DNA of 12,755 nucleotides from JBDTVS01 sp040007095 (GTDB lineage Bacteria; Acidobacteriota; Vicinamibacteria; Vicinamibacterales; CAVVIG01): NCBI GenBank assembly GCA_040007095.1, contig JBDTVS010000043.1:1-12755 (forward strand), written 5' to 3'. Position 1 is the first letter of the stretch; each line of letters starts with the position of its first letter. The position numbers and the translations under genes are program-made. The notes under the pieces are model-generated. The model saw only the letters and a program-made list of their open reading frames with translations, did no database searches and had not been told where the DNA came from. Below are positions 12,570 to 12,755 of the stretch, in pieces.

Positions 12570-12755
12570 GTGTGATGCCTGGAGGTACCCGTGGATCCGT
12601 AAGGTGAGAGTCCTGAAGCGGTAAAAGGTCGAAGCCGCATAGCTTGGGTGGCGCCGGCGCGGGAGATCCCGACGGCGAAGCCCACCGACAAAGCCCCGTT
12701 CAGCGGGGTGAGCGAGTGTACGGGCCGCAACGATGCGTGAACGTCCGGACGAGGC
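12570..12755 (+). ncRNA. probable group II intron, 5' end (domain I), continues beyond window
   Basis: The stretch starts with GTGTG, matching the GUGYG 5' boundary of group II introns, and is densely structured: GCGG/CCGC around 12617-12641, CGCCG/CGGCG enclosing GGGA-GA-TCCC at 12652-12676, CCCCG-TTCAG-CGGGG near 12694-12708, and GTCC/GGAC pairing near the end. The GGTGAGAGTCCTGAAGCGG stretch resembles domain I of bacterial introns as I remember them. The reverse transcriptase/maturase ORF and domains V-VI would lie outside the window, so the call rests on the 5' end alone. Another structured RNA is possible. Confidence 0.5.

Noticed and set aside
1..12755. CRISPR array or defence island
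   Set aside because: No regularly spaced repeats with unique spacers and no Cas or known defence genes are visible; the only stress-type module is the MazF pair.

Overview
The window is a high-GC, low-gene-density piece of an accessory region. No rRNA or housekeeping gene fixes the taxon. A TolB/PD40-like propeller, several integrase-core transposases and a Crp/Fnr regulator would suit Acidobacteriota (Vicinamibacteria) or a similar soil phylum, but that is inference. Most of the DNA is mobile-element debris, and only about seven protein genes look intact.

Layout. 1-1328: no recognisable gene apart from a short degraded reading frame. 1329-2085: 5' half of an IS110-family transposase (minus) with a hairpin-rich upstream leader where IS110 elements carry their bridge RNA. 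2297-3931: attachment region (3' half of a tRNA-Thr(CGT), short repeats) and an intact P4-type tyrosine integrase. 4047-4736: a MazE/MazF-type toxin-antitoxin pair with a palindromic promoter-operator. 4920-6870: a graveyard holding an IS21 IstA fragment, a TolB-like propeller pseudogene split by a captured 142-bp transposase fragment, and a transposase gene whose middle has been inverted. 7142-7754: an IS21-like end, an intact low-affinity iron permease gene and a 99-bp MITE flanked by TA. 7880-9153: an apparently complete IS with an integrase-core transposase. 9164-9322: a scrap of a conjugative coupling protein. 9386-10036: an intact outer-membrane barrel gene. 10334-12322: IS1380 and IS110 fragments around an intact Crp/Fnr gene, with a second Crp tail. 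12570 to the end: probable 5' end of a group II intron running out of the window.

How it fits together. The integrase, att-like site, toxin-antitoxin pair and coupling-protein scrap look like the eroded backbone of an integrative (possibly conjugative) element that has been used repeatedly as an insertion target. The iron permease, barrel protein and Crp regulator are the plausible functional cargo or chromosomal survivors. The most unusual feature is the precise, small-scale scrambling of transposase genes (inversions and a templated-looking insertion). It is either real rearrangement or a chimeric assembly/amplification artefact. I do not see a convincing new defence or biosynthetic system here. 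The IS110 leader RNA, the integrase attachment region and the scrambled transposases most deserve a second look.
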